Below, one piece after another: positions 16,664-25,214 of a stretch of DNA of 64,000 nt; position 1 is the stretch's first letter, and every line of letters begins with the position of its first letter. Below the pieces are notes generated by a model. That model did not search any database, was not told the DNA's origin, and saw only the letters and a list, made by a program, of their open reading frames with translations. The position numbers were made by a program, and so were the translations under genes. Origin of the DNA: Spirochaetales bacterium (lineage in GTDB: Bacteria; Spirochaetota; Spirochaetia; Sphaerochaetales; Sphaerochaetaceae); the NCBI GenBank assembly GCA_017614375.1, contig JAGABZ010000001.1, forward strand, positions 62,001-126,000, in the 5' to 3' direction.

Positions 16664-17727
16664 TCAAGGTCAGTTCCTCACCGCATGTTCACAGCCGGCA
16701 GAATACCCAAAGCATAATGCTCTTTGTGATTCTGGCTCTCTGTCCTTCCGCAATCTGGGGCGTTTTCGTATTCGGGCTGAGGGCTCTTGTGGTGCTGGCA
16801 ATCTCCATTGCATCAAGCGTCGCGGCCGAATACGCGCTGAACCTCATCTCAAAGGAAAAGACCCTCTGGGATCTCACGGCGGTACTTACGGGACTGCTGA
16901 TCGGCATGAACATGAGTCCCGCCGTTCCGCTCGGAATACCCGTGTTGGCAAGTGTATTTGCCATCGCTGTCGTGAAGTGGACCTTCGGCGGCGTCGGATG
17001 CAACTGGATGAATCCCGCCCTGGGCGGAAGGGTATTCGTGTTTTTCAGCTTCTCTTCGGCGATGAGCCGCTTCGTTCTGCCCTCCGCGCTGGGCAATGCC
17101 GACGCGGTATCCTCAGCCACGACGCTTTCATTCGCAAAGACAGCCCTCTCCTCGGGTGAGTTCATCGGCCAGAACAGCCTGCAGATCCTTCAGACCCAGT
17201 TGTACCCGGTCTCACGCTTTGCCGAAAGCCTTTCGAATTCCACCGGAATCAACGCATACACGATTGATGCCTTCTTCGGGCTTCAGGGAGGTTGCATAGG
17301 TGAGGTTTCTGCCCTTCTGCTGATTCTGGGCGGTCTGTTCCTCATTGCGACGAAAGTAATCACCTGGCATATCCCGGTTGTTTACGCAGCGTCCTATGCC
17401 CTGTTGAACTGGGTGTTCGGCGGACTGCCGTACGGTACGGGTCTGTTCTCCGGCCTGGTCATAGATCCGCTTCTTCGGGGAGGTTTCCTCCTGGGCGCCA
17501 TCTTCATGGCAACGGACTATGTGACTACTCCTGTCACGCGCAAAGGTCAGGTGATCTTCGCCTGCGGCTGCGGTTTGTTCACCTTCATTCTGCGCAGTTT
17601 CGGTTCGCTTGCCGAGGGTGTGTCGCTGGCCATAATAATCATGAACATTGTCACTCCGACAATCGACAGGTACGTCAGGCCGAAGAAGTTCGGATACGTC
17701 AAACCGGTCAAGGGAGGCGCAAAATGA
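16660..17727 (+). CDS. rnfD: Rnf complex subunit D (flavinylated membrane protein)
   Basis: An integral membrane subunit carrying covalent FMN and forming part of the ion path. 355 residues from the ATG at 16660, which overlaps the rnfC stop by four bases; a longer frame from 16573 would run through the end of rnfC and is rejected. There are about nine hydrophobic segments and the family motif GGVGCNWMNPALGGRVF. The expected flavinylation site DxxSGAT appears here as DAVSSAT, with Ser for Gly, the Thr being the likely FMN carrier. DYVTTPVTRKGQ is the conserved late loop. Confidence 0.96.
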   Translation: MIKVSSSPHVHSRQNTQSIMLFVILALCPSAIWGVFVFGLRALVVLAISIASSVAAEYALNLISKEKTLWDLTAVLTGLLIGMNMSPAVPLGIPVLASVFAIAVVKWTFGGVGCNWMNPALGGRVFVFFSFSSAMSRFVLPSALGNADAVSSATTLSFAKTALSSGEFIGQNSLQILQTQLYPVSRFAESLSNSTGINAYTIDAFFGLQGGCIGEVSALLLILGGLFLIATKVITWHIPVVYAASYALLNWVFGGLPYGTGLFSGLVIDPLLRGGFLLGAIFMATDYVTTPVTRKGQVIFACGCGLFTFILRSFGSLAEGVSLAIIIMNIVTPTIDRYVRPKKFGYVKPVKGGAK

Positions 17728-18260
17728 AAGCTTACGCGAAAACAGCCCTTGTCCTGTGTCTGATCTGCGCCTGCGCCGCCCTGGTGCTCTCGCTGGCCAA
17801 CGCCCTGACCGCACCCAGAATCAAGGACTATGAGGACGGCGTTCTAAAAAGCGCACTTGAGGCTGTCAGCGGAGGAAAGGCGGTAGGGGATTACGTGCCG
17901 GTCGAGGACAACCCGGTGGTCTCGGGTTACTATCCGATCCTGCCGTCGGGATACATCCTTTCGCTGAGGGCAAACGGCTACGGAGGGGAAATCACTCTTC
18001 TTGCCGCTTACGATGCAAAGGGCGTACTGACCGCCGCGAAACTGGTCTCCGACAGCGAGACACCCGGATTGGGAAAGCGTGCCGAAGAAAGCTGGTACAT
18101 GGACAAGTTCATCGGAAAGGGAACTGATATGCCGGTGAGAAAGAACATGCTCTCAGCTTCCGACGCCGAGGCGGTCAGCGGTGCTTCGGTGACCTTTACA
18201 GGCGTTTCCAGGGCTCTGCTTGCCGGAAGTATGTTTGTATCGATGAAGGAGGCCAACTGA
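17724..18260 (+). CDS. rnfG: Rnf complex subunit G (covalent FMN)
   Basis: A 178-residue subunit with one N-terminal membrane anchor (KTALVLCLICACAALVLSLA) and an FMN-binding domain facing out of the cytoplasm. The flavinylation motif is DAEAVSGAS, where the usual SGAT ends in Ser instead of Thr. If FMN is attached, it would be through Ser or another site. The conserved SDSETPGLGKRAEE loop of the NqrC/RnfG FMN domain is intact. The ATG overlaps the rnfD stop by four bases. A flavin transferase would be needed; none is seen in the window. Confidence 0.94.
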   Translation: MKAYAKTALVLCLICACAALVLSLANALTAPRIKDYEDGVLKSALEAVSGGKAVGDYVPVEDNPVVSGYYPILPSGYILSLRANGYGGEITLLAAYDAKGVLTAAKLVSDSETPGLGKRAEESWYMDKFIGKGTDMPVRKNMLSASDAEAVSGASVTFTGVSRALLAGSMFVSMKEAN

Positions 18261-18898
18261 TGAAAGTCAAGGAACTTACCAAGGGAATCCTCAGGGAGAA
18301 CCCGGTCTTCATCATCATGCTCGGCATGTGTCCCACCCTGGGCGTCACCACCCAGGTGATCAATGCCCTGGGAATGGGAGCAGGGGTCATCTTTGTTCTG
18401 ACATGCAGCAATATCCTCATTGCCGCCCTCAAGAACATCATTCCCGACAGCGTCCGCATCCCTTGCTACATCGTCATAATCGCCTCGTTCGTCACTATCG
18501 TCGAGATGTTCCTCCACGCTTTCGCCCCGTCAATCTACGCGGCTCTGGGAGTCTACCTGCCGCTGATAGTGGTAAACTGCATAATCCTCGGCAGGGCCGA
18601 AGCCTTCGCCAGCAAGAACTCGGTTGCCGACTCATTGCTTGACGGAATCGGCATGGGACTGGGTTTCACCCTGGCTCTCACGCTGATCGCGCTGATCCGT
18701 GAGGTTCTGGGCAAGGGAACGATTACTGTTTTCGCAATCGGCGGTTTCAACGGGGTAATCAGTGTCCCGCTTCTCAAGGACTGGCCGGTCAGGGTGATGG
18801 CCCTGGCTCCTGGAGCGCTGTTGCTGATGGGCTATCTAAAGGCGTTCTTCAACCGGCTGTCTGAAAAGAAAGCCCAGAATCAGGAGGCTGCAAAATGA
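18260..18898 (+). CDS. rnfE: Rnf complex subunit E (membrane)
   Basis: 212 residues with six hydrophobic helices. NPVFIIMLGMCPTLGVTT and the inverted repeat half around NCIILGRAEAFASKN are the hallmark NqrD/RnfE sequences. They hold the Cys residues thought to bind an intramembrane iron site shared with RnfA. AAGGAGG (18246-18252) lies seven bases before an ATG that shares one base with the rnfG stop (TGATG). Acts with RnfA and RnfD in moving electrons and ions across the membrane. Confidence 0.96.
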   Translation: MKVKELTKGILRENPVFIIMLGMCPTLGVTTQVINALGMGAGVIFVLTCSNILIAALKNIIPDSVRIPCYIVIIASFVTIVEMFLHAFAPSIYAALGVYLPLIVVNCIILGRAEAFASKNSVADSLLDGIGMGLGFTLALTLIALIREVLGKGTITVFAIGGFNGVISVPLLKDWPVRVMALAPGALLLMGYLKAFFNRLSEKKAQNQEAAK

Positions 18899-19488
18899 CC
18901 TACATCGCAATCTTCCTGACGTATGTGTTCATCAATAACTTCATTCTGGTCCAGTTCATGGGCATCTGCCCGTTCATAGGGGTTTCAAAGAACAGCGAGA
19001 GCGCCATCGGCATGGGACTGGCGGTTACCTTCGTCACCGGAGTCACTTCGGCAATCTGCTGGCTTGTTTACTACGGGATTCTCCAGCCGCTTCATTTGGA
19101 ATACCTTGAGACAGTCACCTTCATTCTGGTAATCGCGTCTCTGGTCCAGCTGGTTGAGATGGTCATCAGAAAGATCAGTCCGTCCCTGTACAAGGCGCTG
19201 GGCATCTTCCTCCCTCTGATTACCACCAACTGCATCGTACTGGGAATCGCCCTTATTAACATAACCAACAACTACAACCTGCTGGAGAGTTTCGCCGCGG
19301 GTGTGGCATCAGGTCTCGGTTTCACCCTGGCAATCATCCTTATGAGCAACATCCGTGAAAAACTCGACCTGACCCCGGTCAGAAAGAGTTTCAGGGGCGT
19401 TCCGATTGCCTTCATCACCGCCGGGCTCATGGCGCTAGCCTTCATGGCCTTTGACAAGAGCCTGCTGTCCAACCTTCATCTGGTCTAG
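18895..19488 (+). CDS. rnfA: Rnf complex subunit A (membrane)
   Basis: 197 residues, six hydrophobic helices, homologous to RnfE but with opposite predicted topology. NNFILVQFMGICPFIGVSK and TTNCIVLGIALIN are the two cysteine-bearing family motifs. The ATG overlaps the rnfE stop (ATGA). The length and both motifs are as expected for a functional NqrE/RnfA-type subunit. Confidence 0.96.
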   Translation: MTYIAIFLTYVFINNFILVQFMGICPFIGVSKNSESAIGMGLAVTFVTGVTSAICWLVYYGILQPLHLEYLETVTFILVIASLVQLVEMVIRKISPSLYKALGIFLPLITTNCIVLGIALINITNNYNLLESFAAGVASGLGFTLAIILMSNIREKLDLTPVRKSFRGVPIAFITAGLMALAFMAFDKSLLSNLHLV

Positions 19489-19497
19489 GAGCCTTCC

Positions 19498-20295
19498 ATG
19501 TCTGTACTCATACCTTTTGTGATTGTGGCTGTCCTGGGAGCTCTCCTCGGATTCGGACTGGCAATCGCCGATAAGAAACTCGCCGTAAAGAAGGACCCGA
19601 AACTCATTGCCCTTGAGGAAATGATGCCCGGTGCCAACTGCGGAGGCTGCGGATTTGCCGGATGCAGCGCATATGCCGAGGCGGTCTTTTCCCGGCGCGC
19701 CCAGATCGGGCTGTGTTCCCCAGGCGGAAAGGCCCTGGCCGACAGAATGGCAGAGACCATAGGTGAGGCCAGCGTCGAGGTCAAGCCCAGAGTCGCCCAT
19801 GTCTTTTGCGCGGCCCCACCCGAGGAAGTCAAAAAGGACTTCGACTACAGCGGACTGGAGGACTGCAACGCCGCCTCCATTCTCTTCAAGGGTTCCAAAA
19901 GCTGCAAATACGGCTGTCTCGGTCTGGGTTCCTGCATCAAGGTCTGTCCCGCAGGTGCCATAGAGCGTCTTGAGGACGGCAGGATCCACGTCAGGACCGA
20001 TATCTGCATCGGCTGCGGAAAATGCGAGAAAGCATGCCCGAACGGCGTTATCCGCCTGGTGGACGCCGGTCAGAAGTACTTTGTCTCATGCAACAGCAAG
20101 GACAAAGGGCCTGTTGTCAGGGCCTGCTGTCCGTCCGGTTGCATCGGCTGCTTAATCTGTGAAAAGAAACACCCGGGTTCAGGTTTCAAGGTCGAGTCCT
20201 TCCTGGCTTCATACAGTTCCCAGGACGCTGATGACGAGGCCTCCGAGGCCGCGTTGGCTTCCTGTCCGAGAAAGATCATAGGCAGGGCTGAATGA
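19498..20295 (+). CDS. rnfB: Rnf complex subunit B (ferredoxin-type), C-terminal clusters altered
   Basis: The ferredoxin-accepting subunit. 265 residues: an N-terminal membrane anchor, the GANCGGCGFAGCSAYA Fe-S motif, then CKYGCLGLGSCIKVCP and CIGCGKCEKACP for two clusters. The next expected motif, CxxCxxCxxxC, reads GCIGCLICEKKH, with His in place of the last Cys. The final expected ferredoxin motif retains only one Cys (ASCPRKII). So it seems to hold fewer or altered clusters at the C-terminus compared with long RnfBs. GGAG lies six bases before the ATG. Its stop overlaps the GH57-like gene. Confidence 0.95.
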   Translation: MSVLIPFVIVAVLGALLGFGLAIADKKLAVKKDPKLIALEEMMPGANCGGCGFAGCSAYAEAVFSRRAQIGLCSPGGKALADRMAETIGEASVEVKPRVAHVFCAAPPEEVKKDFDYSGLEDCNAASILFKGSKSCKYGCLGLGSCIKVCPAGAIERLEDGRIHVRTDICIGCGKCEKACPNGVIRLVDAGQKYFVSCNSKDKGPVVRACCPSGCIGCLICEKKHPGSGFKVESFLASYSSQDADDEASEAALASCPRKIIGRAE

Positions 20296-22028
20296 AGGCA
20301 GTAATCGGGATCTGCAGTCAGCTTCAGAGCGGGACTCCGGCACCTGTGCTCGAGCGCCTGCTCTCATCAACTCTCACGCCCCTGTTGCAGGACATGTACA
20401 GGGACGGAGGAATCTGCGTCTCGATGACCCTCTCCGGATTCGAGATGGAGTGGATCGAAGCCGCGCATCCCGAAATCAACGTTCTTATAAACATCCTTGC
20501 CCGCAGGGGACAGATTGATTTCCTTTCGACCTCTTTCAACGGTCTGGCTCTGCAGCTTCTGCCGTCGGCCGAACGTGCCGCCGAGGTGGAGAAGACCACG
20601 ACCTTCATCCGCAGGCGGTACTCACGCAGACCGTCGGGCTACTGGTCCTACTCACAGGTCTGGAGTCCTTCGTCCCTCTCGACAATCAAGCTCTGCACAC
20701 TTGATTATGCCGTCATTTCCACCTCATCGGCCTCTGACGACCGCTTAAGGGGACGCAAGAACCCCTTTGTAATGAGCGAGCTGGGCAAGTCGATAATCGT
20801 GATTCCTACAAATGACGAGATTTCAAAGCTCGTTTCCGAATCCCGTTCAATCAGACGGCCGACCGAGGTCCTGTGCCAGCTCGTGCAGAAGGCGAGGATT
20901 GAAAGGGACGCGCCGCTTGACTACGTGATGCTCAACATCGACCAGCTCAACTATGAGCAGTGCAACGGCTACGATGTCATAATGTCGGCTTTCGAGCGTC
21001 TCAGATCAAGAAAACTCAGCGCTTCAGCCCTGGATCTGGCCGAACTCCGGGCCGAGGTCCTTGAGGGCGGATACCTTGCTCCGGGGATCTACGGCTATGA
21101 TTTCACCCCTTCGCACCCGTCGGTGAACGAAATAGTCCTCTCAAATCCCACACAGCGCGGGTTTTTCAGGATAATGAACCGCTACTGGCAGTATCTCAAG
21201 GCCTGGAACGCGGACAAGTCGCTGAAGAACGAAGTTGCCTCGGCAATCGTCCGCGGTATGGGGGCGGTTGATTACCTTTATCCATCCGTATTTGCCAGAC
21301 GGAACACCATGGGAAAGACCCTGGGCGAGATCGACAGGCTGCTTGAGACCCGTTCACTACGCCTGCCGGCGCTTATCGACCTGGACGATGACGGCTATGA
21401 CGAGCTGATCATGCAGGGGGAAATCTTCACCGCGGTTTTCGATACAAAAGGCGGGGGGATAGACTGTTTTTTCAACAACCTCGGTCTGCCTGATTTCCGT
21501 CTCCCGGTTCAGATTCCGGTTTTCTCCGATCGGATCTACGGCCAGGAAAAGGGTGAAATCGCCCTGAACAGGCAGCGTTTTACGATGGAGACCGATGAAA
21601 AGACCTATTCGACGGTGACCTTCAGTTCCGGAGTGCTGAAAAAGGCCGGGCTGGACATCCGTGTCAGCAAGAGCTTCTGCTTTGAGGGCGGGAGTCTGAA
21701 TATGGAGTTCACCATTACCAACAACGCCGACAAGCCCTGCGGGCTGAGATACGAAGTCCTCATGCCTCTGCGTTGCAAGGCCCTCTCACCCGTCGGCACA
21801 AAGGCAAAGACAGCACGTTTCTCCATCCCTGATTCCGACGGGGAGTTCACGATTTCGGTTAAGGCGGAAACAAAGGAGTTCGCCCTGGACTTGCTCAGAA
21901 GCGAAAAGAAGGGCGCCTCGGTTGCCGATAGCGGCAAAGAGGACTATAATGACGGCTACAGACTCCAGTGGGATCTGAAGATTGCCTCCGGCAGCGTTTT
22001 TGAACAGAGGCTCTCATTCTCCTGCTGA
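20292..22028 (+). CDS. GH57-like protein without catalytic residues
   Basis: 578 residues, starting inside the rnfB stop (ATGA). The layout follows GH57 alpha-amylase/4-alpha-glucanotransferases: an N-terminal barrel, SGFEMEWIEAAHPE, then ARRGQIDFLSTSFNG where active enzymes have GQVE-GGxYEP, and SGYWSYSQVWSP where they have GxWLTERVWxP. A C-terminal beta domain follows (LDDDGYDELIMQGEIFTAVF). The nucleophile Glu of ERVW is Ser, the HQP motif is absent (GICSQLQSG) and the Glu of YEP is missing. The family call is by pattern and could be wrong in detail. It is probably a binding or structural protein. No signal peptide. Confidence 0.65.
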   Translation: MKAVIGICSQLQSGTPAPVLERLLSSTLTPLLQDMYRDGGICVSMTLSGFEMEWIEAAHPEINVLINILARRGQIDFLSTSFNGLALQLLPSAERAAEVEKTTTFIRRRYSRRPSGYWSYSQVWSPSSLSTIKLCTLDYAVISTSSASDDRLRGRKNPFVMSELGKSIIVIPTNDEISKLVSESRSIRRPTEVLCQLVQKARIERDAPLDYVMLNIDQLNYEQCNGYDVIMSAFERLRSRKLSASALDLAELRAEVLEGGYLAPGIYGYDFTPSHPSVNEIVLSNPTQRGFFRIMNRYWQYLKAWNADKSLKNEVASAIVRGMGAVDYLYPSVFARRNTMGKTLGEIDRLLETRSLRLPALIDLDDDGYDELIMQGEIFTAVFDTKGGGIDCFFNNLGLPDFRLPVQIPVFSDRIYGQEKGEIALNRQRFTMETDEKTYSTVTFSSGVLKKAGLDIRVSKSFCFEGGSLNMEFTITNNADKPCGLRYEVLMPLRCKALSPVGTKAKTARFSIPDSDGEFTISVKAETKEFALDLLRSEKKGASVADSGKEDYNDGYRLQWDLKIASGSVFEQRLSFSC

Positions 22029-22042
22029 ACCCGGAGGGCCCT

Positions 22043-23156
22043 ATGATTCTTGCAAACAAAAACCTTCTTGATGAGTTGAGACACGAAACCAGCGCCATCT
22101 GGGGGCGTCTTTGACCCGGATTCGGTAAAAAAACAGATTGCGCAGCTTGAGGCAAAGACAGCCGAGCCGGACTTCTGGAACGACCGGAAGGAAACCGAGG
22201 CTACCTTTGCCAAAATAAACAGTCTCAAGGAGTCGATTTATCCCTGGGAGGAACTGATCGACAGCATAAAGGAGCTTGACGAGCTGATTGAACTCTACGA
22301 CTCCGAGGATAATCCCGACCAGTACGTCGGTGAAATCGAGACCGAGATCAGCAACCTCTATGCACGGTATGACAAACTCAAGACCAAAACGTTGCTCAAC
22401 GGTATTTACGACAAGGGAGACTGCTTCCTGACCGTACACGCCGGCGCCGGCGGTACCGAGGCCTGCGACTGGGCCCAGATGCTTCTGAGGATGTACACCC
22501 GCTGGTGTGAGAGACACGGCTTCAAGGCCGAGGTTCTCGATGTCCTTGAAGATGAGGGCGGAATCAAGAGCGCTACTGTTGAGGTAAAAGGCGAGTACGC
22601 ATACGGTTATCTGAAGGGTGAGGCCGGTGTGCACAGATTGGTCCGCATCTCTCCGTTTGATGCCAACGCCAGACGTCACACCTCGTTCTCTTCGGTATAC
22701 ATTTCGCCTGTACTGGATGACAGCATCGACATCGTCATCAAGCCGGAGGATATCCGCATCGACACCTACAGAAGCGGCGGGGCCGGGGGCCAGCACGTCA
22801 ACAAGACCGATTCGGCGGTCCGCATCACCCACTTCGAGTCGGGCATCGTCGTCCAGTGCCAGAACGAGCGGAGCCAGATAATGAACAAGGACATGGCGTT
22901 CAAGATGCTCCGCTCCAGGCTTTACGAATACTACAAGGCCAAAAAGGAAGAAGAGAACGCCAGGCACGCCATCGCCAAGAAGGACATCTCCTGGGGCAGC
23001 CAGATCCGTTCCTACGTCTTCCAGCCTTATACCCTTGTCAAGGACCTGCGTACCGGCTTTGAAAAGGGAAATATCAACGCGGTAATGGACGGGGACCTGG
23101 ATGAGTTCATCGAGACCTTTCTGCGCTGGTATCAGGATCAGGGTCTCTCCGAATGA
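22043..23156 (+). CDS. prfB: Peptide chain release factor 2 (programmed +1 frameshift)
   Basis: Terminates translation at UGA and UAA. The frame opens at ATG 22043, meets TGA at 22112-22114 after 23 codons, and continues in the +1 frame from GAC at 22113 to the stop at 23154-23156, giving 370 residues. RF2 identity is fixed by the tripeptide SPF (ISPFDANARRHTSF), the GGQ loop at residues 248-250 (GGAGGQHVNKTDSAV) and the overall length. The slippery CTTTGAC with GGGGGC three bases before it is the classical autoregulatory site. GGAGGG (22033-22038) serves as ribosome-binding site. Overlaps the next gene by four bases. Confidence 0.97.
22101..22115 (+). promoter_or_regulatory. prfB +1 programmed frameshift site
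   Basis: GGGGGC with CTT TGA C starting at 22109. The G-run acts as an internal Shine-Dalgarno three bases before CTT, the same spacing as in E. coli. Low RF2 lets the ribosome slip from CTT onto TTT and read GAC, which restores RF2 synthesis. Confidence 0.95.
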
Positions 23157-24364
23157 AGAAAACCGCCGCGGTCATCCTTCTGGCGGTAATCGCACCGGTA
23201 CTGTTCGCCTCCTCATTGGCGGTGGGCTGTTTCATCGAGGACGGCCTGGACATTTTCGACATACCGTCCCTGCTTGAAACATACTTTGCCTACGACATGA
23301 GGGATGACGGCGCCTCTGTGGCCTTTCACAGCGCCAGAAACGCCGCGGAGCAATACAACGCCCTGGGCAAAGCGCTGGACAGGGCACTTTCTTCAGAAGA
23401 AGCGGATGAGATTGAAAAAGCCCGCCTCGCCCTGGAAAGCTTCGATGCAGGTGAGGATGACTCTGGACGGCCGTGCAGTTTCACCTATATGCAGTTCACG
23501 GACGAAATCCGCAGCGCGTTTGAAAGCGGTGACAGCCTTTTCCTTGATGACTGGATGCTGGCAAACGGGCTGGACATCCTGCTGTGGTTCTCAAGCACAA
23601 CCCGCGACCGTCTGGTCAGATACAGAATCCGCGTCTATGACAAGGCACTTAACATCGTCTATGACCGGCTCTCCGACCTGGCCGAGATAGACTTTCAGAG
23701 CGCGGAGATCGTTCTTTCGCTTCTGGACTTCTTCTATCCCGCCGACGCCGGAATCCTGGTATTCGACGCGGTAATCCCGGGCTTTTCCTCAATAGAACCC
23801 GAAGGTGAGATGGCCGTTCTCAGAGCAGGGCTGTACTCCTACGAGGATCTGAACACCGGACGAACGGAACTGATTGAAGTCCGGCCCCGTCAGGTTACCC
23901 ACCTGATGTACACCGACCCGCCGTCGCCGACGTTCAGCCTTCTGGTCACGGGCGACAGCAACTCAATCAGGCTCAACATAGACGGAACCGACAAAGGCAG
24001 CCTGCCGCTGAATCTTGACGGAGTATCCCTGCCTCTGCGGCTGAATGCCTCCGCCGAAGGAATGATGTCGTTTTCCGCCCAGCTTACCGGAGACACCAAA
24101 GAGCTTCAAATCAACCTGATTCCCGCCGGACTCGGGGATATAGGGGACTACGACAGGGCGCGGAAGGATTTCTACAGATCCTTTGCCAGGACGCTGGCCC
24201 TGTTCGGGCTGGAGGTGGCGTTTTCCTCGTTCAGGGAAACCCGGCCGGTCATGTCGGCGGCCTCATACGCCGGTGCCGGCGCGCTGGCCATATCTGTTGT
24301 TGACCTGCTTTCGGATTTGTTCGATTATTACAGACAAAGCACATACGCCACAGGACAGAGGTAA
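23153..24364 (+). CDS. Exported protein of unknown function (403 residues)
   Basis: Starts inside the prfB stop (ATGA). MKKTAAVILLAVIAPVLFASSLA is a signal peptide or an N-terminal anchor. The first half of the rest is acidic and helical (EEADEIEKARLALESF), and the middle holds a beta-rich stretch (SFSLLVTGDSNSIRLNIDG) that looks like a small sandwich or PEGA-type domain. Near the C-terminus is a short hydrophobic segment (AGAGALAISVVDLLSDLF). I recognise no family. Its place between prfB and ftsY in one transcript suggests cell-envelope or secretion work but proves nothing. Confidence 0.7.
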   Translation: MKKTAAVILLAVIAPVLFASSLAVGCFIEDGLDIFDIPSLLETYFAYDMRDDGASVAFHSARNAAEQYNALGKALDRALSSEEADEIEKARLALESFDAGEDDSGRPCSFTYMQFTDEIRSAFESGDSLFLDDWMLANGLDILLWFSSTTRDRLVRYRIRVYDKALNIVYDRLSDLAEIDFQSAEIVLSLLDFFYPADAGILVFDAVIPGFSSIEPEGEMAVLRAGLYSYEDLNTGRTELIEVRPRQVTHLMYTDPPSPTFSLLVTGDSNSIRLNIDGTDKGSLPLNLDGVSLPLRLNASAEGMMSFSAQLTGDTKELQINLIPAGLGDIGDYDRARKDFYRSFARTLALFGLEVAFSSFRETRPVMSAASYAGAGALAISVVDLLSDLFDYYRQSTYATGQR

Positions 24365-24365
24365 T

Positions 24366-25214
24366 ATGAAGAAATTCAATCTGGGGGCGAAAATAGCCTC
24401 ACTGTTCGGACTGGGACGCAAGCTCTCCGAAGAGACATACGATGAACTTGAGGACCTTTTGATCGAGGGCGATTTCGGCACAAAAGCCACCTTTGAAATC
24501 TCCTCGCTGGCAAGGGAAAAGAAACCTGCCACCAAGGAGGAACTGGTCCAGCTTGTCAGGCAGATAATCGAGCCGAGGATTACACAGATTGACCTGGAAC
24601 CTGTACCCGGCAAACTAAACGCCTGGCTGATTCTGGGAGTCAACGGAGTGGGCAAGACGACTTCAATCGGAAAACTTGCCACTTATTTCAACAACAAGGG
24701 CCAGAGGGTGGTGATGGCAGCAGCGGATACTTTCCGCGCCGCTGCAATCGACCAGCTTGAGATCCACGCCCAGCGGACAGGTACGAGAATCGTGCGGCAG
24801 AACCCCGGCAGCGACCCGGGAGCAGTAATCTATGATGCCCTTTCCAGCGCCTCTGCCCAGAATGACAATCTGGTTCTCTGCGATACGGCAGGCAGAATGC
24901 ATAACAAGGAAAACCTCATCCGCGAACTGATGAAGATCGACAAGATTATCCGCTCAAGAGTAGAGCCCCAGTGTTATAAGAAGATCCTCGTCCTCGACGC
25001 AACCACAGGTCAGAACACTGTCAGCCAGGCCGCGGTCTTCAACGAAGCCATCGGAATCGACGCTCTGATTCTGGCCAAGTACGACAGCACCTCCAGGGCC
25101 GGTTCGCTGGTACAGATCGGGCTTCCGATTGCCTTTGTCGGCACCGGCGAACACTATGAGGACATCCGTCCGTTTGACCGAAACCAGTTCATCGACAATC
25201 TCCTGGAGTTCTGA
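24366..25214 (+). CDS. ftsY: Signal recognition particle receptor FtsY
   Basis: The SRP receptor GTPase that docks ribosome-SRP complexes at the membrane. 282 residues from the ATG at 24366, with AGAGG upstream. The NG domain is complete: an N-terminal helical bundle ([19 protein letters not shown]), G1 [16 protein letters not shown]2 [12 protein letters not shown]3 DTAGR and the [13 protein letters not shown] closing loop. G4 is [10 protein letters not shown] where most have TKLDGTAKGG. The acidic A domain of E. coli FtsY is missing, so membrane binding would rely on the short basic N-terminus. A longer frame from 24183 overlaps the upstream gene and is rejected. Confidence 0.96.
   Translation: MKKFNLGAKIASLFGLGRKLSEETYDELEDLLIEGDFGTKATFEISSLAREKKPATKEELVQLVRQIIEPRITQIDLEPVPGKLNAWLILGVNGVGKTTSIGKLATYFNNKGQRVVMAAADTFRAAAIDQLEIHAQRTGTRIVRQNPGSDPGAVIYDALSSASAQNDNLVLCDTAGRMHNKENLIRELMKIDKIIRSRVEPQCYKKILVLDATTGQNTVSQAAVFNEAIGIDALILAKYDSTSRAGSLVQIGLPIAFVGTGEHYEDIRPFDRNQFIDNLLEF

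Noticed and set aside
22043-22114. prfB as a pseudogene with an early stop
   Set aside because: The stop is in the known slippery context with correct spacing and the +1 frame is intact to the end.
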